Made by a program: the position numbers and the translations under genes. A DNA stretch of 64,000 nt from Mesotaenium endlicherianum (Eukaryota > Streptophyta > Zygnematophyceae > Zygnematales > Mesotaeniaceae), in contig WELA01008071.1 of assembly GCA_009602735.1 (NCBI GenBank), positions 207,277 through 271,276 of the forward strand, read 5' to 3'. This document shows, one piece after another, positions 11,452 through 23,438 of the stretch. The notes under the pieces were generated by a model that saw nothing but the letters and a program-made list of their open reading frames with translations, was not told the origin of the DNA and did no database searches. Every line of letters begins with the position of its first letter. Positions within the stretch are counted from its first letter, which is position 1.

Positions 11452-14400
11452 TCCAAAGTAGTGCAGGTAAGCGCCAGGATACCTGTGACAAAAACACAGT
11501 GCCCAGGCAGCAGCATCACTACTCCTTTCCCAGACATGCAAAGTGGCATTAAGTCACAAGATGACCCATCTAAAGGTGAGACATAAGCAAGCACCAACAG
11601 TTGTAACTCTTCCTCTTCTCGCTTTCATAGCCAAATACACCCGCCACGGAGAAAGTCACCCACACCTCACACAGGGGTGGGACGATATGTGGACACTTGC
11701 CACAATTGAACCCATCGGAAGAGTGCACAGGGCACCCAGCTCCCTCACAGCACGTACCTCGAAAACACTTTATAGAAATGCTGCGATTCATTATGTGTGT
11801 ACTTGGACCTACACCAGTTCGTCCAATTCGTCCGATTGGTAGTGGACCCCACATGCCAAGCAGCAGCAGAAGCTCACCAGCCATAGCCAGCTGGACGCCA
11901 GGCGTTGTACATGGGAACCACTCCATACTGAGCCGCCTGTGCTGCTGCCGCCATCTGAACCTGCGCCATGTCTGCATATGCTACCCCTGCTGCTCCTTGG
12001 TGGTGCTGATGCTGCTGTTGATGATGATGATGAGCCAACAGTGGTGCATGCTGTCCACCATGCACATGCACATGCGCGTGCATATGCCCGTGCCCATGCC
12101 CGTGCCCGTGCGCATGTGCATGCATTATTGGCACGCCTCCTCCTTGTGCATCTGTGCCCCGCCAGATATTGATATCAGATTGCATTGTTGGCACGACCCT
12201 GCATGACCCACTTTTGCACAGTATAACTGCAGCACCAACGGCATACAGAACACCAAACCAGCATGCATAGCCCTTTCCTCCCCTGTCCTTACATAAACAT
12301 CAACTCTTGGTCTCGGACAAGCAGCACACCGGTTAAAGTGGTTCAACATAGGTTGCTGTTGCCCTCTAGCTGGCACGCATGCAGAACATGTAGAGGGAGA
12401 ATGTATTTTTCAAAGAACTGGCTCACTTCCAGCAGCTTGTTGATGTTGATGTTGATGTTGATGTTGATGTTGCGGCTGCGGCTGCTGCTGCTCCCGGCGC
12501 GGGGCTTCGGGGGCGCCTGCTGCATTAACGTCATTAGTGAGGAGAGGAGCGCGGCAAGTGGGGCATGTCTGCTGCCTCTCCAGCCACGAGCGGAGACACT
12601 GAACGTGGAACAGGTGGCCGCACGGAAGCTTCTTTGCTGCTGTCATCTCCTCTCTGCAGATAATGCACGTTGCGTCGCTTCTGCAAGCGCAAACAACACC
12701 CAGGTTTCACGTCAGCATGCCCTCAACACCCCTGCAACACAAGAAGTACGCATCTTGATCTTCACATCTCATCGATATCATCGTCGCAGTCTGCATGTAT
12801 CGCCCCACAAATCCCAATCCAACCAAACAACCAGTTGATTGATTCTCACTGCCAGCAACACCCAGCCAGCCCAACTCTGTGAGACTAATAGAGGTGCAGA
12901 TGCTGACGGAGTATGTGTTGCAGGATGGCCCCCACACCCACCCACCTGCTCAGCTCCTCAGAGGTGGCATCGGGAAAGCGGTCGTTGAGATTTGATGTGA
13001 TGCGGCGGTAGCGGATGAAGTCGGCCACGCGCGCCTTGAAGTTGCGGAACGTCTCGTACAGGTCGCGCACAAGATGCAGCGGGAGCCCGTAGTATCTGGC
13101 AGCCGCCCCAGCACACGAAGCGCATGCGGATGTACCTGAGCTTGGTTGCACATGCATGCATATATGCGGCCCCTCGGTTTCTGCTCCCTGGCGATTGGAG
13201 TTTCACAAGGTTTATCATCTCTTTTGTGCCAAAGTCAAACCCTTTTCTATTGCCTGTTTGTCCTCTTGTCGACTTCTTCTTTGTCTTCTTACCCAATGTC
13301 TCATCCTTCTAAACAATATCATAAGCCCCTCACATTTCCTATCTCCACTGCTATATCCCCTCCACTTTGCAAGCAGCACTACATGCAAAACTTCCCGTGA
13401 GAATATAAAGTCAGCACAAAAGACAAGCCAACTTACACACCTCTTCATCAACTTCATCATTCACAGGCCCTGGTTAAAGCAGGCTAGAGTCTGAACGGGT
13501 TGAGCATCCACGCATCGACTGCAGCTTCAAGATACAAAGCACAAAGAGATGACCAGGGCAGCTGGAGGCTGAGAGAGATGACACTCACATGAAGATGATG
13601 AGGAAGAAGACGAGGTAGACAAAGAGGTGGAGTAAGTCCCTGAAGAGCTCCAGGTAAAACACATACACAGCCTTGTTGTCCCACTGGCCTTCCATCACGA
13701 CGTCAATTGCATACAATGCATACTTCATGAACGTCGCCACAACAGATGAGGCGAGGATGATGTACCTGCCCATTGCACCATACTCAGGCCAATGATTTCA
13801 ACAACATTTCAGCGATCAAGAGTCCAAAGAACTTATGGTCGAGGACACCGTAGAAGCCCCAGGCGGTTGACAACTATGACCACTCTATATATACATGTGT
13901 GTGTGTGTGTGTCTCAATACAGGCATGGCTCCTCTGCCAGGTGTAAAGCCTCAAATAATTACGTCAGCAAAAAAGACTGAACTCTTGTAGGGTACACTGT
14001 GACTTACTCGAAGGCAAAGAGGAGAAGGACAGAAGGTTTTCTTGTCCGTATGGTGTATGAGACTGCATATTGCAGGAAAAGACAGTCCACAAGTAGTAGG
14101 AGGCCCAAGAAGGTGATGATCCTAAAGTGGGAAAATCGGGACACCGAGGGTGTTGTCTCTATATACTCAACCCTCTTCTGCGACAACCAGTGAAACATCT
14201 TGACAAACAGGAGGGCCGTGAACATGACGACAAAAGAAACGTTAAATTCATCCCTGAAGATTGTCATTGCTAAGCACGTCTCCATGACTTCATGCCTAGA
14301 GAGCTCATACAGCCTCTCAATTTCTGCCTCTCTCAAGCTGCCCAGAAATATGTGCTTCAAGAGCTGTCCAAAGAGTAACGTAAGAACGAACAACATGTTG

Positions 14401-14540
14401 CCAAGAACCACGACGCTCATCTTTGAGGTTGCAAGATAGAGCATCGCAGGATAGAACTGCTCGCGGGTGTAGTATGCATGACCAATCACACCAGCAGTTG
14501 TTAACGTGCTCACAACTGCGTACTTTCCTAGGGTCACCAT
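10091..14540 (-). CDS. HRD1: ERAD E3 ubiquitin ligase HRD1 (synoviolin-type) with a long Gln/Ala/His-rich tail
   Basis: Multi-pass ER membrane RING ligase that ubiquitinates misfolded proteins during ER-associated degradation. Seven exons on the minus strand: 14540-14008, 13765-13589, 13095-12946, 12680-12427, 12226-11878, 11482-10702 and 10468-10091. All have GT/AG ends and the phases add up (2,622 nt, 873 codons plus stop). Exons 1-2 (residues 1-237) encode the hydrophobic multi-span domain. Exon 3 encodes the juxtamembrane helix (RDLYETFRNFKARV). Exon 4 carries a C3H2C3 RING (C292, C295, C307, H309, H312, C315, C326, C329). The tail is unusual: an HQHQ run at the end of exon 4, a His-rich exon 5, long polyQ in exon 6, and a charged C-terminal helix in exon 7. 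Plant HRD1 proteins are usually near 500 residues, so this one is much longer. The exon 5 acceptor (12226) is the least certain border. Confidence 0.93.
11270..11452 (-). repeat. CAG/CTG trinucleotide tracts coding for polyglutamine in HRD1
   Basis: Two dense CTG runs on the plus strand (about 11270-11345 and 11388-11452) read as polyglutamine on the coding minus strand. Some units are CAA or GAG variants. Smaller CAG/CTG runs occur in the same gene at about 10380-10410 (read as polyalanine) and 10797-10821 (polyglutamine). Confidence 0.95.
12438..12472 (-). repeat. TTGATG hexanucleotide repeat coding for (His-Gln)n in HRD1
   Basis: Five to six tandem TTGATG units near the 3' end of the RING exon. 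On the coding strand they give alternating His and Gln. Confidence 0.9.
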
Positions 14541-15623
14541 CTTGAAATCTTTGCGATATATACAGCTATGGGACCTTGCGAACTAGTGGTCAAGCTCAGT
14601 TTCCTCAGTGAAGACTAACAGTGACATCTACGCTAAATTAATCAGCACGCAGGAGGGCTCCCAGCAATCAACTACACACAACCGTATACATGTATGCTCA
14701 CTGCAACACAAATTGCTAACCAGAAAGTTAATTGCGACACAAACTATGTTTCTCTGCTCTGTTCGACTGTGCTCGACAGTTTTTTTTTCTATGTTGCGAA
14801 CTGCACTTCATAAAGTGACATACAGGCCCTAGCTCCAAATTTCACTTATCGTTTGGGTGACGTTGTCGCCCCCCGGAAGTTGAACCAGCTTCCCACGCGT
14901 AAATGCAAAGAATGTAAACCTATGGGAGGTTAGGTGTCGCGACTTCAAAAAGTTGGACGGCTAAAGTCACGGCTCCCTCAGGTACGGAAAGTCAACATTT
15001 ACTCACCAACCAAACCACTGACACGTGCTAGGTCAGCGGTAACAGTATTAGTCAGTCACACGCGAGGAGTGACTGCGACCCGTCAAACCCGACTCCCATC
15101 AAACCCGACTCCCAATGATGGGCGGGGAATTGACAGACAGGTCTCTTGTGAAGCTGACCCACTGGCACCTGCAAGATCCACGCCAACAGCTGCGAAGTCA
15201 GGCACAGCTGACAAGGGAGCCATCTCAGCAGCTACCAAGGCAGGATGCGCTGAAGAAGCAGGCCACCTCATCCACGGTCCGTTGACACAGCTGCCAGGAT
15301 GGAGCTGCCACGACAGGAGACATGGCCTCAAGGGCCACATTGGCATGCACGCTAACCGGAAGGTTAAGCAATCACGCGCGAAGGTTACGAAGCTTGCATG
15401 TAAGCTAAGATCTACATTACATAACTTATTTTCATTTCTTGCTTTAGATCTCGTACTGTGACGCATTCATTATCCACATGCATAATTAATAAGCAATTCA
15501 CGTAACGGCTTGCAACCTTAAATATATATAGTCTTTCGATTGTCTGTGTATAGAAAATTGGCTTTGTCTTTTAATGCCAAACTTAACAGCAATTGTGACA
15601 TATGCACATGTTATGAGTACATG
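14541..15623. other. Upstream region of HRD1
   Basis: Probable promoter of HRD1 plus intergenic DNA. A plus-strand frame (14934-15461, 175 codons) and a minus-strand frame (15083-15466) overlap in the more GC-rich middle part. Neither shows a recognisable domain, so neither is called. Direct duplication of a CCCGACTCCCA word occurs near 15090-15115. Confidence 0.4.
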
Positions 15624-16120
15624 TGTAGTGAAACAGATGGATACGATATTAAATATAATAGAATACTTTGTTCATTGAAAACAAGGATCTTTGAAGACAA
15701 GTGGTAGCTTCTTGAAAGAGAGATGGTTTCTTGAAAGTTAATATATTTATGGAACTTGACAAGTACATGGGTGCTCCTAGAATGCCTCTCCATGTTCCAT
15801 CTCTTGCTTAAATAATTGCTACACAAGTGACTTCTAGTAAGGTGCATGTTGATGTGTTGGCACGAAACACGTTCCAAACCTTACCACCTCTTACTAGAAT
15901 AATGTACACATGTCCTTTTGACCTAAAAATGGCATATTTGACTTTTGCCACATGGAGTTCTTCTAGGTCATTCTTTTAATTGCAAAAATGCCCTCGAAGG
16001 TTCAAAGGAGATGAACCAAGTCACTAGAGTATCTTTTCACATGTAAATGCACACGAAAAATATCCTACAAAAAATCAAAAAAACATGAAACGAACTAATA
16101 ATCTACCTCATATCGCTACA
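15624..16120 (+). repeat. Repeat C, copy 1 (about 500 bp, TGTAGTG...CGCTACA ends)
   Basis: Nearly collinear over its whole length with two further copies at 58424-58919 and 58946-59446 (shared words GTGGTAGCTTCTTGAA, GGTGCATGTTGATGTGTTGG, TTGACTTTTGCCACATGGAG). The ends are short inverted repeats, TGTAGTG against CRCTACA, and begin and end TG...CA as solo LTRs do. No coding potential and no matching target-site duplication seen. It could be a solo LTR or a MITE-like element. Confidence 0.7.
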
Positions 16121-16127
16121 ATAGTAT

Positions 16128-16471
16128 TCAACGGCAATCCAATGGCACCGCCTACTTGGGAGTTATCCACGTCGGGTGGACCTTGACTATTCAAATCGAC
16201 AACCATCTCCAATGAATTGGAATCGCCATCTGCCTAAGACGTCATCTGGCCATCAATTTATCTGCGCAAATTTCAATATATGCATAATTAGGCTAATAGC
16301 GGTCAATTGGCTGTCAAAGAATATGTGAGCAAGTTGAAGTAGACATATTTTAGCCTATTGCTGTCGACTGAGTCATTATTTGTAAATTTAAGTAGAGTTG
16401 AGCAGACTCAACTCAATTAATTATCACAATTTAATTGAATTAGTACATTCAGTAATTTTATGATCATTACA
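16128..16471 (-). mobile_element. Diverged reverse LTR fragment of family A
   Basis: Matches the promoter-distal half of the family A LTR in reverse orientation: GATGGCACCGCCTAC, GACGTCATCTGGCCATC, GGCTGTCAAAGAAT, GAGTCATTA and a terminal GATCATTACA. Similarity is clearly lower than among the other LTR copies, so this is an older or sister-family relic. It begins 7 bp after repeat C copy 1. Confidence 0.65.
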
Positions 16472-16630
16472 TTTGTCCAATACATTTTACTGAATCCGCT
16501 AAAGAAAAGTCCACTGGAACGGCCACTAAAGCACTTAATACACAAGTTTCCTCCGTTGCTCTCCCCTCATTTTTCACCCATAAAGGACACAGTTCAAAAG
16601 TCGTGCTTACGTTCTAGATTGGTCCCACTC

Positions 16631-18061
16631 TGTAATGAACCAATATATTGGTAGATATAATATTCATTTAAATATAATAGTTGAATGAGTTCAGCCTGTT
16701 GAACTTTAGTCAATATTCAGTCTGTTGGACTTTATAAACTTAACAGTTTAACGACTCAGCCGAGAGCAGCAGGCTGAAGTCAACTTAGGTCAGCGTACTG
16801 ACACATTTTTTGACAGCCTGCTGACTTCCGTACTCGGTAGCAGCGAACAGCCTCGATATGCATCTAAGTGTGATATAAATGGCCACATGACATCTTTAGG
16901 ATGGATGGTGATTCGAGATGATGGGAGATGGCGGTGGATACGGTTAACCGAGGTCCTACCAACGTGGTTAACTTCCTGGTAGGCGGTGCCATCGCACTTG
17001 CCGTAAAACAGTAAACTCATTCCATGTACATATGCTACGCAATGCTCTCGAGTTCGGCATTCGAAAACGAGGCCAACTCTCTTGTACAGCTTACTAAGAG
17101 ATATCTGAATCCAAGGCGAGAAGCCATTGATACGCACTGTCTTCGAGCCTTGCTGTAATGAATCAGTATACTAGAAGATATAATATTCATTTAAATATAA
17201 TAGTTATTAAAGTTCAGCCTACTGAATTCTAGTTGTTAATCAGTCTGCAAGACTTCATACATAATATCAGTTTAATGACTCAGCCGGAAGCAGCAGGCTG
17301 AAGTCAACTTAAGTCAGCTTGCTGACACATTCTTTGACAGCCAGCTGACTTCCAAACTCGGTAGCAGCGAACTGCCTCGATATGCATCGAAGTGTTATAT
17401 GCTAGATGAATGGCCACATGACATCCCTATGATGGATGGCGATTCGGGATGATGGGAGATGGCGGTGGATTTGGTTAACCGAGGTCCTACCAACGTGGTT
17501 AACTCCCGGGTAGGCGGTGCCATCGCACTGGCCGTTGAACAGTAAACTCATTCCATGTACATATGCTAGGCATTGCTCTCGAGTTCGGCATTCGGAAACG
17601 AGGCCAACTCTCTTGTACAGCTTACTAAGAGAACTCTGAATCCAAGGCGAGAAGCCATTGATACGCATTGTCTTCTAACCTTGCTTATGTATGAGTTTAC
17701 TGATGCATAATTGATGCTAGTTTACTCGCATTTGACTAGAGTATTGTTCACTGCTAGTGTGTTGTCCTTTTGCCGTTTAACAATTTAACGGAGAATACCA
17801 TATAAATTACTTGCTGATATAAAGATCTTTATTAATTATTAATCGCCTATTTGGTAAGACGAATCATATCACTTGCTTATGTATGAGTTTACTGATTGCA
17901 TTATTGATGCTAGTTTACTTGCATTTGACTTGCGAGTATCGTCCACTTCTAGTGTGTCGTCTTTTGCTGTTTAATCAATTAACAGAAAATACGATACAGA
18001 TTACATGCTGATATAAGATATTTACTAATTGTTATTCGTATTGGTAAGTCGATTCACTTCA
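16631..18061 (+). repeat. 5' LTR of A1, interrupted by a solo LTR
   Basis: Family A LTR running 16631-17153 and resuming at 17877-18061. It starts TGTAATGAAC and ends GATTCACTTCA, the usual inverted TG...CA ends of this family. The gap is a later solo LTR. The tRNA primer site follows directly. Confidence 0.9.
17154..17871 (+). mobile_element. Solo LTR, family A, inserted in the A1 5' LTR
   Basis: A full-length LTR (TGTAATGAATC...GAATCATATCA) with no internal region. It is flanked by a perfect 5-bp target-site duplication, CTTGC at 17149-17153 and 17872-17876. The host LTR reads on smoothly once it is removed. The usual origin is LTR-LTR recombination after insertion. Confidence 0.93.
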
Positions 18062-18095
18062 GTGGTATCGGAGCAGTTATCACAGTCTTCTTTGT

Positions 18096-21000
18096 ATGGT
18101 GAGGACAAGGTCTCAAAGTAGCAACTCCCGAGACATGGAGAACCAGGATAGCGAGAATGTCAAAAATCAAGCTGAAAGCCATGTAGCGGGAACCCGTACC
18201 TATTCTGAAGCAGCGACAGATACTGCAGCTAGAGAGGTTGCAGATGAGGCAGCTGCTATTGCCGCAGTTGCAGCACAGCAGGCTGAGGAGGAGAGAGTCA
18301 GATTAGAAGCCAAACGATTAGCAAAAGCTGCTGAAGATGCAGAAAGGAGGGGAGGACAGCCAGCGGACGAGCGCACTGTCGAAGAACTTATGGCAGAAAG
18401 GGCTAATGTTTAGAACCCACCTCCTGCTGTACAACTCAATGTGCCTCTAGGTCAAATTTGTGACCGGCTGAATGCGGCAGGAATTGCTGGTGCAGGAGCG
18501 AGAGGTAATGTTGAGGGCACTACTCAGCGAGTGAATGCCACTTCCGCTGCTGCATTTGCTGGGCTCTCACCTCAAAATGTAGACCTGGGAGCATTATTTG
18601 TGCAAATGCAATCGCAAATGGCGAGCAGTGTCTGGAGAACGACCCAGAACTGTAAGATTATGAGAAGGTCACGCACACTGGTGCTCTACTGAAAGGTAGT
18701 GCAGCAGACTGGTAGCTGTATTGGAAAGGAGAGCGTAAGGCTCAACAACTCGGTGACCCTACTTGGGTAGAGTTTGTCGAGAAATTGCATGAGAAGTTTG
18801 ATGTCATCAATCAGCAGGAGAAAGCTATTTATGCGATGGTCTCCTTGACACTGAAGCAGACCACTTCAGAAGTTCCAGGAGAACATGATGAAGCAACCGG
18901 AACTGCCGGAGCGTTATAGGATAGCATACTTCAGGTATGGCTTGAAGCCCGAGGTCTCAGGTCATTTTGCTGAAAAGAAGTATGAGAAACTGGCTGACTT
19001 GATCCAGGATGCTGGTGCCTGGGATCAGCAGCAGTTCAATCACAAGCGCCACAGTAATGCTTTGGTGTCTAAGATTGTCAAAAAGCAACATGGTTCCTAC
19101 AATGCTATTGAAGGAGATCAGGCTGTGGACAATCAAGGTGATGAGTACGAGTATGAGTACAATGCTATATAGTCTAGAGGGAGAGGTGGACACTCTCGAG
19201 GTGGCTATGGAAAAGGTGGTGGTAGGACTAAGCGGAGACCAGCCTCAGCAAAATCTATTTGCTTCCATTGCCAGGAGTTGGGCCACTATAGAGAGCAGTA
19301 GCCTAGAAAGCACCTCCCGAAGGTTGAGCAAAAGGATCCGCCTTTAAAAGACAGCAACAGTCAATTATCCAGTCTACTGACTGTGAGGATGCTAGAGATA
19401 GTGAGTCGTCACTAGCTGCCCTCGTAGCAGGTATTATGAGTCGTGCTGAACTGGATTCACTATGCATGCCTGACAAACAGATAAAGGGGACCATCAGCAA
19501 TATAGATCCCCAGAGAGTGCATACTTTGGATAATCTTGTTCCACCTGATGTCCAACATTTCTTTGCTAAGTCAGGAGAACAATGCGAAACTCAAAAAAAG
19601 TCAGTCCTCCCTATTCTACTGCATTGTATGATTGCAGGTAGGAAGGTGAGGGCATTTGTTGACGGAGGGGCGTCACATACTTTTATCCATAAGGACTCAA
19701 ATAAGCGGCTAAGGCTGCCTACTGTCACCGAAGGGAATAGACAAATATTCCTTGGAGATGCCTCAAGTATCCCGGGAGGAGTTATAACCAAGCCTATTGA
19801 GGTCCAGTTAAGTTCTGGCATTGCAGTTCAATTTGAAACGCTTACATTTGAGGTACTCCACACTGGCTTTTATGATCTCGTGCTAGGCAGGTCCTGGCTT
19901 AACAGGCACCAAGCTGAAGTGTGTTGGAGCAGAGGTACAGTTAAAGTGACAGGAGCCTGTGATGGGCAGGCTAAGTTGGCACCCACCTGTGCTCTTCCTC
20001 TTGTCCTGTATGGATGGCAATGAAAGATAAGAAGAGGCTTCCAGGAAGATGCAAATTGCTGAATGCAATGGAGTTCATCGAAAGCTGGAACCAGAAGGAA
20101 GACAGAATGTTCTATCTGCTGCTGAAAGAGGTATCTCCTCAACCTGAAGAAGTGGTTGAGAAAAAGGTGAGCCCTCCGGAGCACCCTACTGCTGCAAAAA
20201 TCGTTGCTAAGTATATTGATGTTTTTAACATGCCTCCAGGATTGTCTCCTAAGAGCAAAGTAGATCATAAGATTGATTCATTGACGGGGAGTCAGCCACC
20301 GTGGCAACGCATGTATGGCTTGTCTTATGTGAAGAGTGAAGAGTTAAAAACACAAATTGCAAAGCTGGAGGAATATGGATACATTTCCCCCAGGAAATCA
20401 CCTTATGGCGCACCCATCTTATTTGTGAAAAAGAAGGATGGCAGTATGCGAATATGTGTGGATTACAGAACTCTGAATAGAATCACAGTAAAGAACAAAT
20501 ATACGTTACCCAAAATCGAGAACTTGCTTGATACACTGTCTGGAGCTAAAGTATTCAGTTAGATAGATCTCAAGAGTGGGTATCATCAAATCAGAACTGT
20601 TGAGGGAGATGAACACAAGACTGCTTCTCGCACACGTTATGAACACTATGAGTTCAATGTGATGCCGTTTGAACTGACTAATGCTCCTGCAACCTTCATG
20701 GGTGCTATGAATGGCATTTTTAGACCTTAATTGGATAAATTTGTGCAAATCTTCATGGATGATATTTTAATTTTCTCTAAAGTTGAAGCTCAATATGCTG
20801 AACACTTAAAGACAGTCATGGACACTCTGAGAAGAAATCAATTATATGCTAAAATGAGCAAGTGTGATTTCTTTAAGGAGAGTATTGAACTCTTGGGCCA
20901 CGTTGTCAGTAAGGAAGGCATTAGTGTGGATCCTAAGAAAGTCCAGACCATAAGGGACTAGCGAGTACCACAGTCTGTCTCGGAAGTTAGATCCTTCTTG

Positions 21001-23033
21001 GGGTTGGCTAACTATCACAGGAGGTTCATTGAAAATTATTCTACAAAGGCCAGTAAACTGATTGACCTTACTAAGAAGGACAAGGGTATGTGGGGGGGAA
21101 AGAGCAGCAAGCTGCTTTCTAGATCCTTAAAGATGCTCTCTATTCTGCCCCAGTCTTAACTGTGTATGACCCCAGCAAACCTGTGCAGGTGGTTACTGAT
21201 GCTTCGGACTTTGCCATGGGTGCTATTTTGTTGCAGCTTGTTGACAAAACCACAAAGAGTGGTAAGGTAAAGCAGGAGTGGCACCCGGTGCTGTATGAGT
21301 CTATGAATTAAACCCAGCTGAAATTAACTATTCCGTGCATAATGAAGAGCTGGTTGTTATCATTCATGTGCTCAAACAGTGGAGAGCATACTTACATGGT
21401 AAAGCTTTTAAGATGATTACAAATCATCTAGCTCTGACTCACTTTTAAAAGAAGTCCAAGCTGTCGAGGAGAGAGAATCGTTGGAGCCAGATGCTGGAGC
21501 AGTTCCAAGTCCAGATTGACTACAAACCAGAGAAGTTGAATCTTGCTGATGCACTCTGTAGAAGACCTGACTTGCAAGAGAGAAACTTTAGTCAGCATGC
21601 TGTAGGCATAATCCTTTGTGCACTCACTTCACTAAAAGTGAGAGTCCTTCCTGAAACAACTTAGAAAAGCCTACACTCGAATATGTGCTAAAGGGAGGGT
21701 TTTGGGTGACTGAAACCACTTCAGGCAAGCTGAAGCTGGTCATTCCTAGTAACTTGGAAATAAGGTCCCTCTTGCTGAGTCAAGCACATGACAGTTTACT
21801 AGGTGAACATTTGGGGCAGGCCAACACTGTTGGTAAACTGGCAAAACATTATCATTGGAATGGATTGCCTCGGGAGGTCTTGAGATACATTAAGTCTTGT
21901 GATCACTGTCAGAAAAATAAATCTAGACACACACCACCTTGGGGGCTATTACAACCCCTGCCCATCCCAGCTGGACGCTGGGAAACCATATCCATGACTG
22001 GGTGGGAATACTACTAAGAACTGCCAATGGGCATGATTTATACTAGTACCATCACTGTCAAAGTAACTGCACTCGGAACTGCGAGACAGTTCTACAACCA
22101 TGTAGTATGCCAACATGGGCTACCCTCTAATATTATCTCAAACAGAGACTCAAAATTTACCTCTAAGTTCAGGAGAGCTTGAATGGGATTAACGGGAGTC
22201 AAACAGCTGCTCAGCACAGCAAAACACCCATAAATTGATGGGCAGGCTGAAAGAAGTAACCGAGTTTTGGAAGAGGTGCTGAGAACATATATTAACCAAA
22301 AGCAAGATAATTGGAATGACCTGTTGCCTGAAATTCAATTTGCGGTCAACTGTGTGGTGCACGCGTCAACGGGAAAGACTTCTTTTGAACTCAGTCTGCT
22401 TAGAGTTCCTAAGTCTTCTTTAGATATGCTAGGGGAGTCTTTAAGTAACCCTGAGGGGATTGACAATCCGGTCTCTCTCCAATTAACTCAGGATTTTGCT
22501 GACACCTTGTCAGACGTCCAACATAATCTGCACAAAACCCAGGAAAATCAACAAAAATACGCTAATCAACACCGCCGGGAGCTGACATTCTCAAAGGAGG
22601 ATTTGGTCAAACTGCATTCTCAACACCTGTACCTGCCTGGTGTGGTCAAGAAATAACTTGGTCTGGTTTAGGTCGGTCCATGTTTGGTGGTGCGCCGTGT
22701 CGGTCAGAACGCTTACAAACTGAGCATGTCACCAGAATACAAGGGTCACCTTTAATGTCTCCTTCCTGGAACCCTACATCAAGGGTGACGCTCTGTCCAC
22801 AGGTCGGTTACCTGCCCAACCGGGACCGGTCCCAGCTGTCAGGGATGGTGACCCTGAGGAAAGTGAGGTAGAGGAGATTTTAGACGCTCGCTCTGTCCGT
22901 CGATCATCTAAATATGTCATGAAATATCCGGTCAGATGGAAGGGTTACGATGCCTCGGGAGATACTTCGGAATTGAAGGACCATTTGACCAATGCCAAAG
23001 GGGCGCTTCGGGCGGCTGGGGCACCTCCCTAAC
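18096..23033 (+). pseudogene. A1 gag-pol remains
   Basis: Gag from 18096 (starts MVRTRSQSSNSRDMENQ, alike in all A copies), with a CCHC-type zinc-knuckle region near 19255. Then come an aspartic protease region near 19660 ([12 protein letters not shown]), reverse transcriptase about 20290-20960 (FMDDILIF), RNase H about 21190-21560, an integrase zinc-binding region about 21840-21940 and a chromodomain-like end about 22860-23030. Domain order is that of a chromovirus. Non-functional, with many breaks. Confidence 0.88.
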
Positions 23034-23438
23034 TGTCATTTCACTTGACATGGGAAGGTGACAGGAGGTCCTGTCTCCATTTAAGTTGGAGGGGAAAAGT
23101 GCCAGTAAATGACAATTAATGTGCGAGAAAGGGACAGTTATTGACAATAAAGTGTCAGCATATGTGACAGCCACGCCTACATTAAGCTAAGTTGGAGGGT
23201 GCCCACCACTCAAAAGGAGAAAGGGACCAGCACTTCAACAGTTCACTTTACTCACCCTGCACACGCATTCATTCGTTTATTCTCATCGCACTGCAGCCCC
23301 ATTGACTCCTAGTAACCACTCTGTAAGGTAAAATGGGATTAAATCTACCATAATAATACCAACTTACTTCTCTTTCTGCATTTCCTGTGACAAAGATTGA
23401 GAGATTTTTCTAACTTGTGCCCTGGTTGCATGTGCAGG

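Noticed and set aside
11161-11460. A CRISPR-like or satellite array over the CTG tracts
   Set aside because: Pure trinucleotide repeats in a coding exon, with no spacers, in a eukaryotic setting.
10597-11597. Several long frames rich in Leu, Cys, Ser or Ala over the CAG/CTG tracts on both strands
   Set aside because: These are other-frame readings of the trinucleotide repeats in HRD1 exon 6.
14934-15461. 175-codon plus-strand frame upstream of HRD1
   Set aside because: No domain, low-complexity Thr/Ala/Arg content, and an equally open frame on the other strand; more likely chance in a GC-richer patch.
15083-15466. 127-codon minus-strand frame upstream of HRD1
   Set aside because: No domain recognised, and it overlaps an equally open plus-strand frame, so neither has independent support.
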